Of a stretch of 16,440 nt of DNA, positions 15,465 to 16,440 are shown piece after piece. This stretch comes from Rhodoferax sp. (GTDB taxonomy: Bacteria; Pseudomonadota; Gammaproteobacteria; Burkholderiales; Burkholderiaceae_C). The notes beneath the pieces are model-generated. The model saw nothing but the letters and a program-made list of their open reading frames with translations. It ran no database searches and was not told where the DNA came from. The first letter of the stretch is position 1. Every line of letters starts with the position of its first letter. A program made the translations under genes and the position numbers. The stretch spans positions 1,243 to 17,682 of the forward strand of contig JAQSDS010000400.1 of NCBI GenBank assembly GCA_029946045.1, read 5' to 3'.

Positions 15465-15626
15465 TCAGTCGGGAATGACGGCATCAGCAACAGCACCCAC
15501 GGCTTTGGCGGTGACTTTGACGCCAGTGGCAACCACCGTGACGGCAGCATCGGCAACTGCGATAACAGCACAACCAGACAGGCAAGCCACAGACATTAAA
15601 AGAACAAGTAATCGGGGTGCTGTCAT
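15465..15626 (-). CDS. Small putative lipoprotein, 53 residues
   Basis: From the ATG at 15626 the product is a short lipoprotein precursor: TAPR, the hydrophobic LLVLLMSVA, then the lipobox LSGC with Cys19. The mature part has only 35 residues, rich in Ala and Val, with a repeated VxVxAxxV rhythm and ending in AVADAVIPD. I recognise no catalytic motif and the function is unknown; tiny entericidin-like or envelope lipoproteins are the nearest general comparison. The frame is open upstream to 15728, but those 34 residues would place the signal peptide internally and run into the tRNA terminator. No good SD. It lies downstream of the tRNA-Pro terminator and converges with the dehydrogenase across 83 bp in which I see no terminator. 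Confidence 0.68.
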   Translation of the reverse strand: MTAPRLLVLLMSVACLSGCAVIAVADAAVTVVATGVKVTAKAVGAVADAVIPD

Positions 15627-15715
15627 ATTGGTGATGTGACTATCGTGATACCAGATGCCACTGGATGGGCTTTTTGAACGAATTTGCATCAGAGCAATGC
15701 TGCCATCCGCCCCAT

Positions 15716-15757
15716 AAAAAACTCCCAATCAGTCTCAGCGTTGAGATCGTGGGAGTT
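15716..15757 (-). terminator. Rho-independent terminator of tRNA-Pro
   Basis: On the minus strand AACTCCCA pairs with TGGGAGTT, with an inner TCTCA/TGAGA stem closing a 4-base loop and a small asymmetric bulge between. A run of T follows directly (A-run 15716-15721 on the plus strand). It begins 16 bases past the tRNA CCA end, the expected position for ending the tRNA transcript. Confidence 0.88.
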
Positions 15758-15772
15758 CTACATTGATTTTAT

Positions 15773-15849
<77 letters not shown>

Positions 15850-15863
15850 ATTTTCTGCCCTGA

Positions 15864-15881
15864 AACGTCAGGACTGACGCT
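15864..15881 (-). repeat. Hairpin across the ispB stop codon
   Basis: On the minus strand AGCGTCA pairs with TGACGTT (one G-T wobble) around a GTCC loop; the TGA stop is in the 3' arm. Only a short T stretch ends the stem. It sits between ispB and tRNA-Pro and could be a weak terminator or a processing signal for a joint transcript. Confidence 0.45.
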
Positions 15882-16440
15882 CCAACAGCTGAGCCGCCAA
15901 TTGTATCAAACACTGCCTGTATTCATTGTCTGGCAACTGCTCGGCAGCGGTGATGGCGCGGTGCGCTTCGGCAGCGGCGGCTTGTCGCGCCACATCAAGG
16001 GCGCCGGTCGCCTGCACAATAGCCACGACCTCGTCAATCAGTTCCAGCTTGCCGGTTTCAATGGCGCTTTGAATGAGTTCGCGTTCGCTGGAGCTGCCGC
16101 GTTGCATGGCTGCAATCAGGGGCAGGGTGGTTTTGCCTTCACGCAGATCATCGCCTAAATTTTTGCCCATCACGGCCGCGTCGCCGGTGTAGTCCAACAC
16201 GTCGTCGATGACCTGGAAAGCGGTTCCCAGAGCTTGACCGTAGGTGGCGCAGGCGAGTTCAATTTCCGGGCTGGCGTTAGCCAGGATGGCGCCCACGCTG
16301 GCGCTGGCTTCGAACAGTTTGGCGGTTTTGGAGCGAATCACCTGCAGGTAACCGGCTTCATCGAGCGCGGCGTTGTGCATGTTCATCAACTGCATCACTT
16401 CGCCTTCGGCGATGATGTTGGTGGCATCTGCCAGCACTTC
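15868..16440 (-). CDS. ispB: Polyprenyl (octaprenyl) diphosphate synthase, C-terminal part (partial, 5' end off the right edge)
   Basis: Extends isopentenyl units onto an allylic diphosphate to make the ubiquinone side chain. The visible 190 residues are the C-terminal part of a family protein of about 320 residues. Present are the conserved [12 protein letters not shown] and the substrate-binding KTAKLF. The second Asp-rich motif is in [13 protein letters not shown], followed by [18 protein letters not shown]. The first DDxxD motif lies beyond the window. The octaprenyl chain length is inferred from the betaproteobacterial context, not read from the sequence. The reading frame is open through base 16440, so the GTG at 16437 is an internal codon. 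tRNA-Pro follows after 18 bp. Confidence 0.93.
   Translation of the reverse strand, partial: EVLADATNIIAEGEVMQLMNMHNAALDEAGYLQVIRSKTAKLFEASASVGAILANASPEIELACATYGQALGTAFQVIDDVLDYTGDAAVMGKNLGDDLREGKTTLPLIAAMQRGSSSERELIQSAIETGKLELIDEVVAIVQATGALDVARQAAAAEAHRAITAAEQLPDNEYRQCLIQLAAQLLERQS

Overview
The window is an ordinary-looking, G+C-rich stretch of bacterial chromosome. Gene content and protein style point to a betaproteobacterium of the Burkholderiales, most likely Comamonadaceae (Rhodoferax/Polaromonas-like). The grounds are a LysM protein divergent from def-fmt, the run pyk-fba-purC-purE-purK-sua5, and ispB followed by a tRNA-Pro. That placement is inference from remembered gene order and protein resemblance; no search was run. 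There are no insertion sequences, phage genes, CRISPR arrays or toxin-antitoxin pairs.

Region 1 (1-3848): a secreted LysM protein on the minus strand, running off the left edge, faces a tightly coupled plus-strand operon def-fmt-azlC-azlD. The operon covers N-formyl-methionine handling plus a two-part branched-chain amino-acid exporter. Each junction in the operon is a 4-base stop/start overlap: TTGA, TTGA, ATGA.

Region 2 (3849-6612): two central-carbon genes, pyruvate kinase and class II fructose-bisphosphate aldolase, each with its own leader. A strong intrinsic terminator follows fba.

Region 3 (6613-11330): purine synthesis. purC (SAICAR synthetase) is followed by a convergent thioredoxin-TPR chaperone gene (CnoX/YbbN type), then by purE-purK (N5-CAIR mutase and synthetase) and a Sua5-type threonylcarbamoyl-AMP synthase on the plus strand. 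PurE and PurK act in succession just before PurC in the pathway. Both convergent gene pairs of this region (purC/cnoX and sua5/GDSL) overlap by 4 bp at their stop codons.

Region 4 (11327-14546, minus strand): PBP4 (dacB), a SemiSWEET sugar transporter and a GDSL-type lipoprotein hydrolase, read in that order.

Region 5 (14635-16440): a YgfF-like short-chain dehydrogenase (plus). Then, on the minus strand, come ispB (partial, entering from the right edge), tRNA-Pro(CGG) with encoded CCA, its terminator, and a 53-residue lipoprotein.

No undescribed system was found. The better second-look items are candidate leaderless or SD-less starts (purE, dacB, the LysM gene), two inverted repeats in the LysM/def intergenic region, clustered TCAAG/CTTGA half-sites before fba, a perfect palindrome across the purC/cnoX stops, and a CnoX with an intact CGPC site and a long C-terminal linker.
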